64,000 bases of DNA from Mycoplasmopsis bovis 8790 (GCF_005061465.1 NZ_LAUS01000008.1:157989-221988); one strand, 5' to 3'. Positions 1 to 10,233 are shown, counted from the stretch's first letter. Notes: generated by a model from the sequence alone, not told the origin. Program-made: numbers and translations.

Positions 1-243
1 CTTTTACTGCTTGTGTTTTTAATTGGCCCATTTTGCACACTTTTAGCATCAAGTAAATGAATGAATTTTTTAATGAACAAAAAGCCTGGGGAAAATATTT
101 GAAGTAAATATCATCCTGGCAACTTATCGATCATATTTAACTTATTTATAGGTATTTTAGTATTTAATATGCTTAATGGTAAAGCGATGAAAATAACTAA
201 AAATGAGAGAAAAGTTATAGAGTCGGTTTTACTATTTCATTAG
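1..243 (+). CDS. C-terminal end of a membrane protein (5' end outside window)
   Basis: The frame is open from the first base to a TAG at 241-243, giving the last 80 residues, with two TGA-encoded Trp codons. Two hydrophobic stretches (residues about 1-17 and 47-58) flank a basic loop, and the tail is charged, so this is the end of an integral membrane protein. No family motif is visible and I do not recognise it. A substrate-binding lipoprotein follows 121 bases later, so a transporter permease is possible but not shown. Confidence 0.6.
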
Positions 244-289
244 TTTAATTTGCCTGTTTCACACCGCTATAGGCAAATATTAAATTTAA

Positions 290-295
290 TATAAT
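290..295 (+). promoter_or_regulatory. Putative -10 box for the P48-like lipoprotein gene
   Basis: A perfect TATAAT lies 69 bases before the start codon at 365. Unlike many genes here, this one would have a leader of about 60 nt. Just upstream (251-273) is an imperfect inverted repeat with TTTGCCT / AGGCAAA arms that could close the preceding gene. Confidence 0.5.
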
Positions 296-364
296 ATATA
301 TGGTTTAAAAACTAAACTAGGAAATTTAATTTTTGAACTTTATATATTTGAATTAGGGATCAAA

Positions 365-1762
365 ATGAAGAAAAATAAATTCTATCTATTTTTAGGGGCT
401 GCTCCTGTTTTATCAGTACCATTGGTAGCTGCATCTTGTGGTGACAAGTACTTTAAAGAAACAGAAGTTGATGGTGTAAAAACTATTTCAACACTTGCAC
501 ACATTACTTCTCGTAAGGGACTTAAACTAAGAGAAGGCTTAACTATTGAAAATGCGCCTAAAGCAACCTTTATAACTGATGAAGGTTCTGTTCACGATGA
601 ATCATTTAACCAATCAGGATGAGAAGCAGTTCATAAAGTTTCTTACGAACTTGGATTAGACAAAGCTCAAGTTAGCGGCAACAAAAATTTAAGAAACAAA
701 GTTTATGAACCTAAAAAAGGTCAATTAGTTGAAGCTTACAAAAACGCTATTGACAGTGGCTTCAAATACATTGTTCTTTGTGGATTCACACACAAAGCTT
801 CACTTGTTGGTTTAGATGATAACTACATCAAGAAAATTAAAGATAATAACATTGTCTTTATTACTGTTGACTTTGATCTTTTCACAGATGATGATGCAAA
901 TGTTAAAACATTTATTAGCAAAATAGGTGAAGGACACTTAGTTCCAGTTATCTTTGACACTAAACAAGCTGCATATATAGCTGGACGCGCACTTGCAGAT
1001 TACTTCTCACAAGTTTATAAAGACCAACCTGAAAAACGTACAATTGGTGCTTTTGGTGGTATTCCTTGACCTGCAGTTTCTGACTTTATAGCTGGTACTT
1101 TCCAAGGTATTATTGACTGAAATAAAGAACACCCAGAAGCTAAGACTAAGTCATTAAATGAAACTATTGAGCTAAATACTTTATTTACTTCAGGAACACC
1201 TCAAGCTACTACAGCTATTAACTCTGTAGTTAAAGCTACAGCTGCTTACCCTGTTGCTGGTTCATTATCAACTGACACAGCAAAAGAAATTAAAAAATTA
1301 GCTGATAAAGATAAATTCATTATTGGTGTTGATGCTGACCAAAAGAATGCATTAAAAGGTCACAGAATCTTTACATCAGTTATGAAATTAATTGGTCAAG
1401 CAGTTTACAACATTTTAGCTGACTTATATAGCAAAGGTGAAAACCAACTAGATCTTCAACCAGGATTTGAAATTGGTAAGAAGAATGGTACTCCAACAGT
1501 CTTTGGCTATGGTGACACTGAAGACAAACAATATGTAGGCGTTGCAACATCAGGATTATTAGATGATAAAAATGATGAAATAGCTAACAAAGCATTAAAA
1601 GATGCAACCGCATACTATGTACAAAAGAAGACAGAGATTCAAAAATCTTTAAAAGATCAAATGGAAACAGCTAAAAAAGCATTAGGAAATAAATTTCCTA
1701 CTGATCCTGGTGGTCAATTCCAAAAAATGGTTGACTGATTGGCTTCTGAAACAAGAAAATAA
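365..1762 (+). CDS. P48-like BMP-family substrate-binding lipoprotein
   Basis: A 465-residue protein after reading four TGA codons as Trp. The N-terminus is a lipoprotein signal (MKK start, hydrophobic core, lipobox VAASC with Cys25), so the mature protein should be lipid-anchored on the outer face of the membrane. The body resembles the basic membrane protein (BMP/PnrA-like) family of nucleoside-binding proteins, to which mycoplasmal P48 / M161Ag-type surface antigens belong; a family-typical region lies around residues 220-245. The length fits P48. The ATPase and permease genes often found beside such binding proteins are absent downstream, where a terminator follows directly. Family assignment is by recognition of the overall sequence; the ligand is unknown. 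Confidence 0.85.
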
Positions 1763-1776
1763 CCTTAATAAACATA

Positions 1777-1806
1777 AAAAAACCGGGCTCGCTGCCTGGT
1801 TTTTGT
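1777..1806 (+). terminator. Rho-independent terminator after the P48-like gene
   Basis: Stem AACCGGGC (1781-1788) pairs with GCCTGGTT (1794-1801) through one G-U pair, with a 5-nt loop and a T-run, 15 bases after the stop. Confidence 0.85.
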
Positions 1807-1809
1807 ATA

Positions 1810-2613
1810 TTAATTTTTAACCAATCTTACTAATCTTATTAGATATACAAGTGCATATATATAGTCGTATGCTAATTTAAATCCAAAGTATATTGTTAGC
1901 TTCATGAACTCTTTTCTGGTTGAATCATTACTTACTGTAGCATTAAATGCTTTGTTGTATCTGCTAATTAATCATCAATCAATAGCCATATAACAAACCA
2001 TTAAAGCAAATCCAAATGCAGGAATTAATGAATAAAGTCATGAGCTAAAAATGAAAGAACTTATTATTCAAATAAATAAGAAACTTATGAATATAAATAT
2101 TGTTAATGCATATGCTAGTTTAATTTTAATCAAATCAAAGTAGGCTAATATTGCCATAATAGCCATAATAACAATTGGAGCAATTATGACGCCAAAAGTT
2201 TGGGCAAGAGATAAGTTTGTAATTTGTGCACCTTTAGCAAATGTTTCTAATAATTCAACAATTGCAAATGATAGTACAATAATTCCAAACAGAACCATAC
2301 TTAATGTTATTATGACAAGCTGCGTCCAAAAGTTCATTTTCAGACCTACAATGAATTCAACAAAAATAAATATTATTAACAAGAGCGAAAGCCCTATTGC
2401 TAAAAATATGTTTTGTTGCATATAAACTAATGCTTTGCTGAAGAATACAAGCATTACAATAGCACTAATAAACGCAACAAATGTAGAGTATGAAAATCAA
2501 CCAACTGAAGCACCTAGAAAAGCATTTTTCCTGCTTACTACTGATGTGGCTCTATTGAATCTGTTGAATTCATTTTGACTACTTTTTTGATTTTCTATCA
2601 ATCTATTTTCCAT
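1810..2613 (-). CDS. Multi-pass membrane protein, BI-1/YccA-like
   Basis: A 267-residue protein with several TGA-encoded Trp. A polar N-terminus of about 33 residues precedes roughly seven hydrophobic segments. The C-terminal pattern, with an acidic residue inside a late membrane helix followed by a segment ending in LIRLVRLV, resembles the Bax-inhibitor-1 / YccA family, whose members modulate membrane proteases or ion leak. The start is supported by a perfect TATAAT 7 nt upstream (leaderless). The gene converges on the P48-like gene. BI-1 membership is a tentative recognition; integral membrane protein is secure. Confidence 0.6.
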
Positions 2614-2620
2614 AATTTGT

Positions 2621-2626
2621 ATTATA
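2621..2626 (-). promoter_or_regulatory. -10 box, leaderless start of the BI-1-like gene
   Basis: TATAAT on the minus strand ends 7 nt before the ATG at 2613, so transcription should begin at or next to the start codon. No Shine-Dalgarno sequence can fit. Confidence 0.65.
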
Positions 2627-2786
2627 CATATAAATTAAAGTATGTTACCTTTCAATTTAATTGCTAATTTATACTTCATAGACTTTATAAATATGCTTAA
2701 AAAAGTAATTAATAACATTTGCTTGTGCTTAATTTATCAAATTATGCTAAATTTTCCAAAAGCCCTATTTTATGCATCTTTAGTTT

Positions 2787-2792
2787 TATAAT
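2787..2792 (+). promoter_or_regulatory. -10 box, leaderless start of the SirTM operon
   Basis: TATAAT ends 6 nt before the ATG at 2799. This puts the transcription start on the first codon of the operon's first gene. Confidence 0.65.
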
Positions 2793-2798
2793 TTAACT

Positions 2799-3800
2799 AT
2801 GAAGATAAGCATTCTTGACCATGGATTATTAACTATCCAAAATGATTATTCAAAAGCATATAATGAAGTTATTGAGCTTTGTCAATATGCAAAAGATTTA
2901 GGCTTTTACTCATTTTGGATTAGTGAACAACACAATGTGAACTCACTAGTTATTTCTAGTCCGCTTATTCTTCTTAATCATTTAGCTAATAAGGTTGACA
3001 AAATCAAATTAGGTTGTGGTGGAATTATGCTTGCTAATTATCAAGCATATAATGTCGCTGAGCAAATTCAGACACTTAATTTGTTACATCCTGATCGTTT
3101 TATTTACGGATTTGGCTCAAATATAGGTACAAAAGAGACAATTGAGTTACTTAAACCCTCATTAACTTCTGAAGAATTCCAACAAAAGCTTTTGGAAGTG
3201 GATAATTACATTAACAGCAAAAGTATTATCTCTTTAAGAGTTAATCCTAATATTGACCAAAAAATTATGCCGGTTATGCTTGTTACATCAGAACAAAGCG
3301 CAATATTTGCCGCTAAGCACAAATTTGCAATAAATTATGGATGATTTTTAAATCCGTCAATAATTTATGCTGAAACTGTAATTAATTCGTACTTTGAAGC
3401 CTATAAAACAGCTTGAAATGAAAACCCGCCAGACATTGGAATTAGTGTAAATATCGTGAGTGGAATAGACTCTGCAAGTGCATGTAAAAATCACGATTTA
3501 CTTGCGTTTTATCGTTCTTTTGTAAACCCTAATGAATTTTCTTTCTTTCCGACCTACAAAGATTTTGATTTATCTCGCCTTGATGATGAACAAAGAAAAA
3601 ACTTTGTGCGTTTACGCAAAAGCATTTTCAATGTCTTTGATAGAAAAGATATCGATCGACTTAATAAGTTATGCTTAGATTTGAAAGTAAATCATTTGAT
3701 GATTTTGCCAACTTTAGCGAATATAAATGAGCGTAAAATAGCTATCAAGAATGTTGCAGATTTTTATTTTAAAAGGAGTGAAAATGAAAAAAGTTGTTAA
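2799..3800 (+). CDS. Luciferase-like monooxygenase (LLM) family flavin oxidoreductase
   Basis: 333 residues. The N-terminal half has the pattern of bacterial-luciferase-like flavin enzymes (MsnO8-type): an early beta strand starting ILDHG, a conserved region around residues 40-50 (FYSFWISEQHN), then GCGGIML and LHPDRFIYGFG. These proteins are TIM barrels using FMN or F420; the substrate here is unknown. It is the first gene of a six-gene operon and overlaps the next gene by 17 bases. An LLM gene is a recurrent partner of SirTM / GcvH-like / lipoate-ligase operons, where a redox role linked to the lipoylated carrier has been proposed. Start chosen because of the leaderless promoter. Confidence 0.8.
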
Positions 3801-4128
3801 ATATTTAGTTGTTGAAAAATTAGAAGGAAAAGAACAATACTACTTAAGATTTACACCTGAAATGCAAGATGACATAGGAACAATTGGCTTTATTCAATAT
3901 AAAAACACAGATAAAAAAGTTTTACACAAAGATGACATTTTCTTAAATTTAGAAGCTTCAAAGGCTATTTTGACACTTAAAATGCCTTTTGATGCCTCTG
4001 TTGTTGAAATTAATAAGGCTGCGATGGCAAACCCTAAATTATTAAGTTCTCCTAATGACAGTGAAAACTGAGTAATGATTTTAAGTGATATAGATCCTAA
4101 AACTTTAGAACAACTAGAAGACTTTTAA
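3784..4128 (+). CDS. gcvH: Glycine-cleavage H-like lipoyl carrier protein (GcvH-L)
   Basis: 114 residues with the lipoyl-domain hairpin pattern. Lys60, in the context LEASKA, matches the lipoylated lysine of GcvH proteins (usual context ES.KA). The start follows AAGGAG by a short spacer and overlaps the previous gene. No P, T or L subunits of a glycine cleavage system are nearby; instead the gene sits beside SirTM and lipoate ligases. In such operons the GcvH-like protein is lipoylated by the partner ligase and then ADP-ribosylated by SirTM. The modification sites are inferred from the family, not shown here. Confidence 0.88.
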
Positions 4129-4129
4129 T

Positions 4130-4999
4130 ATGCTGAAATTAAATTCTATTAAAGAACTAGATGCATTAATTAATGAAGCTGATGCAATTGTTATTGGCAT
4201 TGGCTCAGGAATGACTAGTGCAGATGGCATAGGTTATAGCGGAGCTAGATTTGTCGAAAATTTTAAAGATTTTATTGATGAATTTAAATTCTTAGATATG
4301 CTACAAGCCAGTGTATATCATTTTGATGATATACAGAATTATTGAGCATTTCACTCAAGATTTATGAAGCTTAATTACTTTGACCAACCAGCAAGCGAAA
4401 GTTTCTTAAAACTTAAGGAATACTTAAAAGATAAAAACTATCACATAATAACTACTAACAGTGATAATTCATTAGAAGCGGCTGATTTTGATTCTGAAAA
4501 GATTTTTTATATTCAAGGTAAATACAACCTTCTTCAGTGTTCAAAGATGTGTCATAATACACTTTATTCAAATGATAAAGTTGTTTATGAAATGATTGAA
4601 AAGCAAAAGAATATGAAAGTTCCTTTAGAAATTATTCCGCGATGTCCAAAATGCAATGAGTTCTTGGAAGTAAATAAAAGACTTAAAGGCAAGGGAATGG
4701 TTGAGGATTCGCGTTTTTTTGAAGAGAAGAAAATGTATGAAGACTTTATTTATAGGCATAAAAGTCAAAAAATTCTTTTCTGAGAAATTGGGGTTGGTTA
4801 TTCAACACCAACATTAATTAAGTTTCCTTTTTGAGAAATGACAAAAGAATATTTAAGCTCAAAATACATTGCTATGAACAATAAATCATACAGAACACCT
4901 TTAGAAATAAGACAAAGAACCTATGTTTGAACAGATGACATAAAAGATACAATTAATAAATTATTAGAGGTTAAAAATGATATTAGTAGAACCAATTAG
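4130..4999 (+). CDS. Class M sirtuin (SirTM), protein ADP-ribosyltransferase
   Basis: 289 residues. The N-terminal Rossmann motif GIGSGMTSADGIGYSG matches the NAD-binding GAG.S...GI.D.R region of sirtuins. TTNSDNSLEAADF corresponds to the usual TQNIDGL..AG segment, and IQGKYNLLQC takes the place of the HG....C catalytic loop, with Gln where deacylating sirtuins have His. That replacement is a hallmark of class M sirtuins, which ADP-ribosylate lipoylated GcvH-L rather than deacetylate. Zinc-binding cysteines appear as CSKMC and CPKC. It starts 1 base after gcvH and overlaps the next ligase by 23 bases. The macrodomain hydrolase that usually reverses the mark is not adjacent. Confidence 0.88.
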
Positions 5000-6014
5000 A
5001 AATGGTAAATATGTTAAGGATGGCGCATATTGACTAGCTATTCAAATTTGAGCAATGAACCATTTAAGATTAAATGAAAAAATCGTTTTTCCAGGTATAG
5101 CTGCTCCGCATATTCAATTAGGATATTTCCAAAATCCTGAAGTTGAAGTTAACTTTAAATATTTAAAAGAACACAATTTGGAAGTTGTTCGTCGTAACAC
5201 AGGTGGTGGTGCTATTTATATTGATGACAATTCTGTTAATGTTTGTTATTTAATTCCATATGACGAAAAAGACAATATTTTAGGCAACTATGACAAATTT
5301 TACGAACCTACAATCAAAATGTTGAAAGAATTAGGTGCCAAAAATGTTGTTCAATCTGGTAAGAATGACTTAACAATTGATGGAAGAAAAGTAAGTGGTG
5401 CTGCTATGATGCTAAACGGAGATGTAATTTATGGCGGAAACTCACTTTTATATAAAGTTGACTATGATGCAATGGTGGATTCATTAAATCCTAACCGTAA
5501 AAAAATCGAGGCTAAGGGTGTTAAATCAATAAGACAAAGAGTTGCGCCTTTAAGTGATTACTTTGACGAACAATACCGTAATTTAGACATTTTCGAATTT
5601 AAAGACCTAGTTATTAAAAAGTTATTTGGTGTTGATGACTTAAGTAAAGTTAAGCGTTATGAGTTAACAGAACAAGACTGAGCACAAGTTGATGAATTAG
5701 TTAATACTAAATATAAAAACTGAGACTGAAACTATGGATTAAGTCCTAGATATGAATATAACCGTGATGCTCGTTTAGCTATTGGTACAATTAACTTCTC
5801 TCTTGCTGTCGAAGGCCAAAGAATTGAAAAAATCAAAATAAGCGGTGACTTCTTTACTAAAAAAGATATTACAGAATTAGAAAAAGCTTTAGTTGGCACA
5901 AAAATGACTTTTGATGATTTAGTTAAAGCTTTTAAAGATGCTGATATACAAAGCTACTTCTTTAATGAAATAAACCCAGAAGAAGTTTCAAAAATAATTT
6001 TAGATGAAGAATAA
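4977..6014 (+). CDS. Lipoate-protein ligase, copy 1 (LplA family)
   Basis: 345 residues. It shows the lipoate ligase signatures RRNTGGGAIYIDD and QSGKNDLTIDGRKVSGAA (the Lys binds lipoyl-AMP), followed by the C-terminal accessory domain. It would attach lipoate via lipoyl-adenylate to a lipoyl-domain lysine, here most likely the adjacent GcvH-like protein. The start overlaps the end of the SirTM gene. A close paralogue follows 69 bases later, indicating tandem duplication. Four TGA codons encode Trp, including a pair in the conserved KYKNWDWNYGLSP segment shared with the paralogue. Confidence 0.9.
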
Positions 6015-6083
6015 GAACAGTATTGATTTATGCTTTATTCATAAATCAATATTTTTAAATATAGCTGTTTTATAGGGGTATAT

Positions 6084-7130
6084 ATGATTTTAATTGAGCC
6101 AATTAGAAACGGTAAATACATAAAAGATGGAGCTTATTATCTAGCTACTCAAATATGAGCACTAAACCATCTAAAATTTGATGAAATTGTTGCTTTTCCT
6201 GCTGTGTTAGACCCTTATGTTCAAATAGGATATTTTCAAAATCCAGAAGTTGAAGTTAACTTCAAATATTTAAAAGAACATAATATTCCAATTGTGCGCA
6301 GGGACACTGGTGGTGGTGCAATATATATTGACAGCAATCAAATGGGAATTTGCTATTTAATCCCATACAAAAATAATGAAAACATTTTAGGTAACTATGA
6401 AAAATTCTTAGAGCCAGCAATAAGAATTATTAAAGAGTTAGGAGCTAAAAATGTGATTCAGTCAGGCAAAAATGATCTAACTATTGATGGCTTTAAGGTA
6501 AGTGGTGCAGCTATGGCATTAATTGGTGACACAATTTATGGTGGCAATACTTACATATATAAAATTGATTATGATGCTATGTCACAGGTTCTAAAGCCTA
6601 ATCGCAAGAAAATAGAGGCTAAAGGAATTAAATCAGTAAGACAAAGAATTGCTCAATTAAGTGACTATTTTAATGAGCCATATAAAAATATGGATATTTT
6701 TGAATTTAAAGATTTAGTAGTTAAAAAATTATTTAATGTTCAAGATTTAAATGAAATCAAAAGATATGTTTTAACAGAGCAAGATTGAGAGCAAATTGAT
6801 GAGTTGGTTAACACTAAATATAAAAACTGAGACTGAAATTATGGTCTAAGTCCTATATATGAATATAACCGTGATGCACGATTAGCAATTGGCACAATTA
6901 ACTTTTCACTAGATATAGAAGGTCAAAAAATTAAAAAAATTAAAATAAGTGGAGACTTTTTTGCTAAAAAAAATATTGCTGAATTAGAAAAGTCTTTGGT
7001 GGGTGTTAAGTTAGATTATGATGAATTGTTAAATGCTATAAATAAGGCAAATTTAGCTGAATACTTTTTTAACAATATAAGTGCAGAAGATGTTGTGAAA
7101 GTAATATTAAGTGAGGTAGATGATGAATAA
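6084..7130 (+). CDS. Lipoate-protein ligase, copy 2 (LplA family)
   Basis: 348 residues, collinear with the preceding ligase over its whole length and keeping RRDTGGGAIYID and QSGKNDLTIDGFKVSGAA. The two are clearly recent-to-moderate paralogues, differing at scattered positions. This copy may serve a different lipoyl acceptor, such as the pyruvate dehydrogenase E2 subunit versus GcvH-L; that division of labour is inference. The intergenic gap before it contains an exact CTGTTTTATAG (6065-6075). It overlaps the next gene by 11 bases, so it stays in the same operon. Confidence 0.9.
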
Positions 7131-8304
7131 ATACTCACCATTATTTACACCTTTTAAGCTTAAAAACTTTGTTTTAAAAAATCGTTTTGTTCTTTCTCCT
7201 ATGACTTTAAGCTTAGCAACTAAAGATGGAAAAGTTACTAAAGAAGAAGAAAACTATTCAGAGCGCAGAGCCAATTGTGCTCCATTACTTATTTCTGGTG
7301 GAACTTATTTTGACGAATTTGGTCAACTTTTTGAATATGGATATAGCGCTAAGAGTGATGATGATATTGAATCGTTAAAAAAATTAGCTAAAGCAATGAA
7401 ATCTAAAGGCAATATAGCAATTTTGCAACTAGCTCATGCTGGCAAATTTTCAAAAGCTAGCTTAAAAAAGCATGGTTTTCTTTATGGGCCTTCTTATGAA
7501 AAAAACCATATTCCTGTAGAGCATGAAGTCTTTGAATTAAGCATAGAGCAAATTAAGCAAATAGTCAAAGATTATGCTTCAGCCACAGAAAGAGCTATAA
7601 AAGCTGGTTTTGACGGAATTGAGATTTCAATGGCTCAAAGATTGCTAATACAAACATTTTTTAGTTCAATTGTTAATAAAAGAAACGATGAATATTCATC
7701 AAAAACTTTTGAAAACAGATCAAGACTATGTTTAGAAATTGTTGAAGAAATAAGAGAAGTTATTGATAAGAATGCAAGCAAGGATTTTATATTTGGGTTT
7801 CGTGCAACCCCAGAAGAAACATATGGGCCTGAATTAGGATATAGTGTCTTGGATTTTATAGATCTTGTAGAAGCAATTATTTCTAAAGGAAAAATTGATT
7901 ATTTAGCAATTGCTTCCTGAGGTCATGATATTTATCTTAATAAAGTAAGATCTGACAACCAATATAAGGGTGAACTTATAAATAAAGTTATTTATAATAA
8001 GTTTAAGGGAAGGCTTCCTATTATATCTTCCGGAGGAGTAAACACACCTCAAAAATGCCTAGATGCATTAAAATATTCAGATTTAGTGGGTTTAAGTTCA
8101 GTGTTTGTTGCAGATCCTGAGTTTGTTAGAAAAATAGAAAATAATGAAGAGGATAAAATAAACTTATCAATAAAATTTAAACAGTTAAATGAATTAGCTA
8201 TTCCTGAAGCATCATTTAAAGGAATAGTTGAAATGTTTGGCTTTTGCGAAACAATTCCTACTGAATCATTAAAAACACTAGAAGAAAACTCTAAACAACA
8301 ATAA
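7120..8304 (+). CDS. NADH:flavin oxidoreductase / Old Yellow Enzyme family
   Basis: 394 residues. N-terminal PLFTPFKLKNFVLKNRFVLSPM is the characteristic OYE/FMN-binding opening (split here: KLKN..LKNR, then SPM). AHAGKF and a C-terminal IISSGGVNTP phosphate-binding segment also fit the TIM-barrel FMN oxidoreductases. It would reduce an enone or other small substrate with NAD(P)H; the substrate is unknown. It is the last gene of the SirTM operon and overlaps the second ligase. Start at 7120 (MM); 7123 is equally possible. OYE-type enzymes occur in extended SirTM operons, supporting a redox role with the lipoyl carrier. Confidence 0.85.
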
Positions 8305-8305
8305 A

Positions 8306-8332
8306 CAAAAAAGCCGTAAAGGCTTTTTTATA
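8306..8332. terminator. Bidirectional terminator between the SirTM operon and the hydrolase pair
   Basis: AAAAAAGCC / GGCTTTTTT with a GTAA-type loop. It is flanked by A and T runs and so can serve both convergent transcripts. Confidence 0.8.
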
Positions 8333-8355
8333 GTGCTTTTAGCAGTTTTTTGAAT

Positions 8356-9147
8356 CTATGAATTCAAAAACTCTTCAACAATTTTAATAAAGTTGTTTCA
8401 GTCTTCTTCAAACATCATATGTCCTGTTTTTGGCATTCATAATGCTTTTACGTTCTTTACATTTTCTTTAAAATATTGCATACAAAGATCTCTGTCAACA
8501 ACACCATCATCTTCACCTAAAATAAGCAATGCTGGAACATTCACTGAATTAAGAGCTAATTCTAATTTGTCATGAAATTCGTTACTTATTAAATATTGAC
8601 CTAGTTTTGTAATTGTTGGATTATTAAAATCATAAGGATCAAATGTGTTTTTAACTAATCTCATTCATGATTCATTAGATGTAAACTTGGTAACATCATA
8701 ATATAAAGACTTAAAAAAACCTATAAACTCATCGAAATTTTTAGGAAAATAATCTCTAAGAAAAGCTTCGGTAACGTTTTGAGAAGACTTATTTGTTGGT
8801 GCTAAATAAATTAATTTTTTAAATAATTCAGGCTTTTTTTGATAAGCTAACGAAATAGTTCCCCCACCCATAGAATGACCAATTAAAATAATGTTTTTTA
8901 GCTTATTGTCTTCAATAAACTTGATTAATAAGTCAGAATAACATTCTACAGTAGCTTCATCACCTTCTTTAATTACTGTATGGTTATTACCAGGAAATTG
9001 AAGAGCATAATAATTAGACTTTGTTCAATAATTCTCAAAAATTTTAAAAGAGTTTGGTGAAGAATTAAAGCCATGACAAAAAATTATATTTTCATCTGGA
9101 TTATCATTGTCTTTAAAAACATAATCATATTTATAAATAATGCTCAT
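8356..9147 (-). CDS. Alpha/beta hydrolase, copy B
   Basis: 263 residues. The nucleophile elbow is GHSMGGG, preceded by a predicted strand ending IILIG. The late segment PALLILGEDDGVV fits the acid-bearing strand, and KTGHMM supplies the catalytic His, giving a complete Ser-Asp-His triad. The early FCHGFNSS is the oxyanion-hole HG motif. It probably acts as a cytosolic esterase or lipase; the substrate is unknown. It lies 2 bases downstream of a paralogue with the same organisation, so the two form a tandemly duplicated, co-transcribed pair. Confidence 0.85.
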
Positions 9148-9149
9148 AG

Positions 9150-9935
9150 TTATTTATCCAAAAATGGTTCTAATATATTAATGAATGAATTTCAATCTTC
9201 AAGGTACATCATATGTCCTGTTTTAGGAATCCAATGTGTTTCAACATTTTGGACATATTTTTTAAAGTAATCAATGCATTCTTGCCTTAAGATAACACCA
9301 TCTTTTTCGCCTAAAATTAGAAGCGTAGGAACTTTAATTATTTTTAAAGTTTCTTCAATAGCTTCAAAAACTCTCATATCTGGTGTGCCTAATTTTACAA
9401 TATCAGGATTATTATATAAATAAGGATCAAAATTTTCTTTTTGCTCTTTTACTCATTCAGGATCAGATGTAAATTTAGATATATCGTAATATAATGAACG
9501 CATTAAGTCTAAAAAGCCTTCATAGTCTTGTGGAAAGTAGTCTTTTTTGTATCTATCAAATAATGCTAAAGCCGGCTTGTTCATTGGAGCAATATAAACT
9601 AATTTCTTAAATAAATCTGGTCTCATTTGATATGCTAAAGAAATTGTCCCGCCACCTAATGAGTGACCTATAAGTGTCACATTTTTTAAATTATTTTTTT
9701 CTACAAATTCAACAACTAATCTTGCAAAACAAAACACGCTAGGTTCGTCACCTTCTAAAACAGGTGTTAAATTGCTAGCAGGAAATTGTAAAGCATAGTA
9801 ATTCGATTTTGTTCAATAGTTTTTAAAAATATCAAATCTGTCTGCTGTTGAATTTAATCCGTGGCAAAAAATAATGTTTTCGTCTGGGTTGTTATTATCT
9901 TTAAAAACAACATTGTATTTATAAATTGGTTTCAT
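9150..9935 (-). CDS. Alpha/beta hydrolase, copy A
   Basis: 261 residues, paralogous along its whole length to the next gene downstream. It has the oxyanion motif FCHGLNST, the nucleophile elbow GHSLGGG, the acid strand VPTLLILGEKDGV and the catalytic-His segment KTGHMMY. The start is fixed by a TATAAT ending 6 nt before the ATG (leaderless). Such paired esterase/lipase genes are common in mycoplasmas and may release acyl chains from host or membrane lipids; the substrate is inference. Confidence 0.85.
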
Positions 9936-9941
9936 ATAAAA

Positions 9942-9947
9942 ATTATA
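9942..9947 (-). promoter_or_regulatory. -10 box, leaderless start of the hydrolase pair
   Basis: Minus-strand TATAAT ends 6 nt before the ATG at 9935. Confidence 0.65.
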
Positions 9948-10009
9948 CATTTAAGCCTATAAAACTAATGTATAAGAAAAAAATAAAAATGCTCTCTTCC
10001 GAGAACATA

Positions 10010-10084
10010 TGGCTGCCCCAGTTAGATTCGAACTAACGCGTGACGGAACCAAAACCCGTTGCCTTACCGCTTGGCTATGGGGCA
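10010..10084 (-). tRNA. tRNA-Gln (TTG)
   Basis: Reading the minus strand gives a full cloverleaf with acceptor TGCCCCA, anticodon loop TTTTGGT (anticodon TTG), T-loop GTTCGAATC and an encoded CCA. Only 4 bases separate it from the tRNA-Tyr gene, so the two are probably co-transcribed. The charged product depends on the transamidation route encoded by gatCAB in this window if, as usual in mycoplasmas, no GlnRS exists. Confidence 0.95.
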
Positions 10085-10088
10085 AAAA

Positions 10089-10172
10089 TGGTGGAGGGGG
10101 AGGGATTCGAACCCCCGAACCGTGAGGAAGTGGGTTACAGCCACCCGCGTTTGGCCGCTTCGCTACCCCTCC
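10089..10172 (-). tRNA. tRNA-Tyr (GTA)
   Basis: Minus-strand cloverleaf with acceptor GGAGGGG, anticodon loop CTGTAAC, a long variable arm typical of bacterial tRNA-Tyr, T-loop GTTCGAATC and an encoded CCA. Confidence 0.95.
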
Positions 10173-10233
10173 AAAAGCTATTATTAAAAAATAGCAAAAA
10201 TATTATAACATTAAAATAAAATAATATAATTAT

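Noticed and set aside
2186..2425. Plus-strand open frame inside the BI-1-like gene
   Set aside because: It is a shadow of the minus-strand membrane protein, with no ribosome binding site or promoter and no recognisable motif.
2799..8304. Full glycine cleavage system
   Set aside because: Only the H-like carrier is present. P, T and L proteins are absent, and the neighbours fit the SirTM module instead.
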